Source: CAYFIW01 sp964343265
GTDB lineage: Bacteria; Chloroflexota; Dehalococcoidia; Lucifugimonadales; UBA826
DNA: 51,376 nucleotides
Reading direction: 5' to 3'
Assembly (NCBI GenBank): GCA_964343265.1
Contig: CAYFIW010000006.1
Coordinates: 1-51,376, forward strand
The notes under the pieces were generated by a model. The model searched no databases. It was not told the DNA's origin and worked only from the letters and a program-made list of their open reading frames with translations. Numbering within the stretch: the first letter of the stretch is position 1; every line of letters starts with the position of its first letter. Below are positions 50,935 to 51,376 of the stretch, one piece after another. The translations under genes and the position numbers were made by a program.

Positions 50935-51376
50935 ATAGCTAGGAAACTGATTAAAACAAAAGCAGGTCCTGAACGAGTTGTTCTAGTGGGTGTTAAGGAT
51001 CGTTCAAAATTCGACGCCTGGGACATGAAGGATTCGGTCAAAGAACTGGGGGAACTCGCTTCCAGTGCTGGGGCCGAAGTCGTTGGGGAAGTCACGCAAA
51101 ACATTTCCAAATATTCCAATACTTACGTTGGCAGGGGAAAAATTGAAGAAATAAAGACAACTGTGAAGTCGTTAGGCGTAAGTACAGTTATATGTGACGA
51201 TGAGTTAACCCCAAACCAACAGCTAAACCTGGAGATGGCATTAGGTGACGTGAAAGTTATTGACAGAACTATGCTAATTCTTGATATATTCGCAGCTAAT
51301 GCTCTCTCGAGGGAAGGCCGTTTACAAGTAGAACTTGCTCAACATGAATATTTATTACCAAGATTAGCTGGGCAAT
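50935..51376 (+). CDS. hflX: GTPase HflX, N-terminal part (3' end outside window), probable ATA start
   Basis: The first 147 or so residues of HflX, a ribosome-splitting GTPase, are visible. YVGRGKIEEIKT, VICDDELTPNQQLNLEMAL, KVIDRTMLILDIFA and GRLQVELAQHEYLLPRLAG are the usual N-terminal domain blocks; the GTPase domain is cut off. No ATG, GTG or TTG lies at the natural N-terminus. The codon ATA at 50935, followed by GCT AGG AAA, lies 9 bases behind GAGGA (50921-50925), and a stop codon lies directly upstream in frame. The next GTG (50986) would delete the first beta strand. It lies 40 bases after dapL on the same strand. Confidence 0.9.
   Translation, partial: MARKLIKTKAGPERVVLVGVKDRSKFDAWDMKDSVKELGELASSAGAEVVGEVTQNISKYSNTYVGRGKIEEIKTTVKSLGVSTVICDDELTPNQQLNLEMALGDVKVIDRTMLILDIFAANALSREGRLQVELAQHEYLLPRLAGQ

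Overview
The window is a gene-dense, AT-rich bacterial chromosome segment (roughly 40% G+C by eye). Spacing between genes is short and GTG/TTG starts are frequent. No gap between genes exceeds about 300 bases, and no phage, insertion sequence, CRISPR array or rRNA was seen. The gene mix suggests a free-living bacterium with a small genome. It includes a DUF1800 protein, NHL-repeat proteins, a DUF3105 protein, stand-alone PurS, HisZ with short HisG, the LL-diaminopimelate aminotransferase route, a cyanobacteria/Chloroflexi-like polyprenyl synthase fold and several metallo-beta-lactamase-fold hydrolases. Chloroflexota (SAR202/Dehalococcoidia-like) is my best guess from repertoire only; no rRNA is present to confirm it.

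Layout. 1-7.1 kb: tail of a DUF1800 gene, an NHL propeller, a VOC-fold protein, a small membrane protein, a complete lactate-oxidation set lutABC and a convergent glycerate kinase. 7.2-8.0 kb: a ribbon-helix-helix/PIN toxin-antitoxin-like pair. 8.0-19.7 kb: housekeeping genes in mixed orientation (uvrC, a Xer recombinase, lgt, recJ, fabF, mtaB), a cyclase-family hydrolase, a metallo-beta-lactamase-fold hydrolase and a glutamate-1-semialdehyde-aminomutase-like aminotransferase. 19.8-27.8 kb: pepA, a small winged-helix regulator, tRNA-His, another metallo-hydrolase, a DehI-family protein, tRNA-Arg, an ACR3 arsenite exporter, a zinc alcohol/formaldehyde dehydrogenase and a second NHL protein. 27.8-42.9 kb: a biosynthetic block. 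Purine genes lie on the minus strand (purEK; purD-purB-purC-DUF3105-purS; guaA). They flank a plus-strand histidine operon, hisZ-hisG-(zinc phospholipase-like)-hisD-hisC-hisB. 42.9 kb to the end: one long plus-strand run, tsaC-polyprenyl synthase-like-pgk-apgM-tpiA-miaA-dapF-dapL-hflX. It combines lower glycolysis, tRNA modification and lysine/diaminopimelate synthesis.

The most interesting points are these. (1) Two genes, tsaC and hflX, have no usable ATG/GTG/TTG at their expected N-terminus. In each, an ATA codon followed by GCT sits 9 bases behind a Shine-Dalgarno sequence, which suggests AUA initiation. (2) The polyprenyl-synthase-like protein at the head of the glycolytic run has lost several catalytic positions. 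(3) A zinc phospholipase C-like gene is translationally coupled to hisD inside the histidine operon. (4) A DehI-family protein appears to lack the catalytic aspartate. (5) A membrane-anchored DUF3105 protein is embedded between purC and purS. I did not find a clearly new multi-gene system; these are leads.
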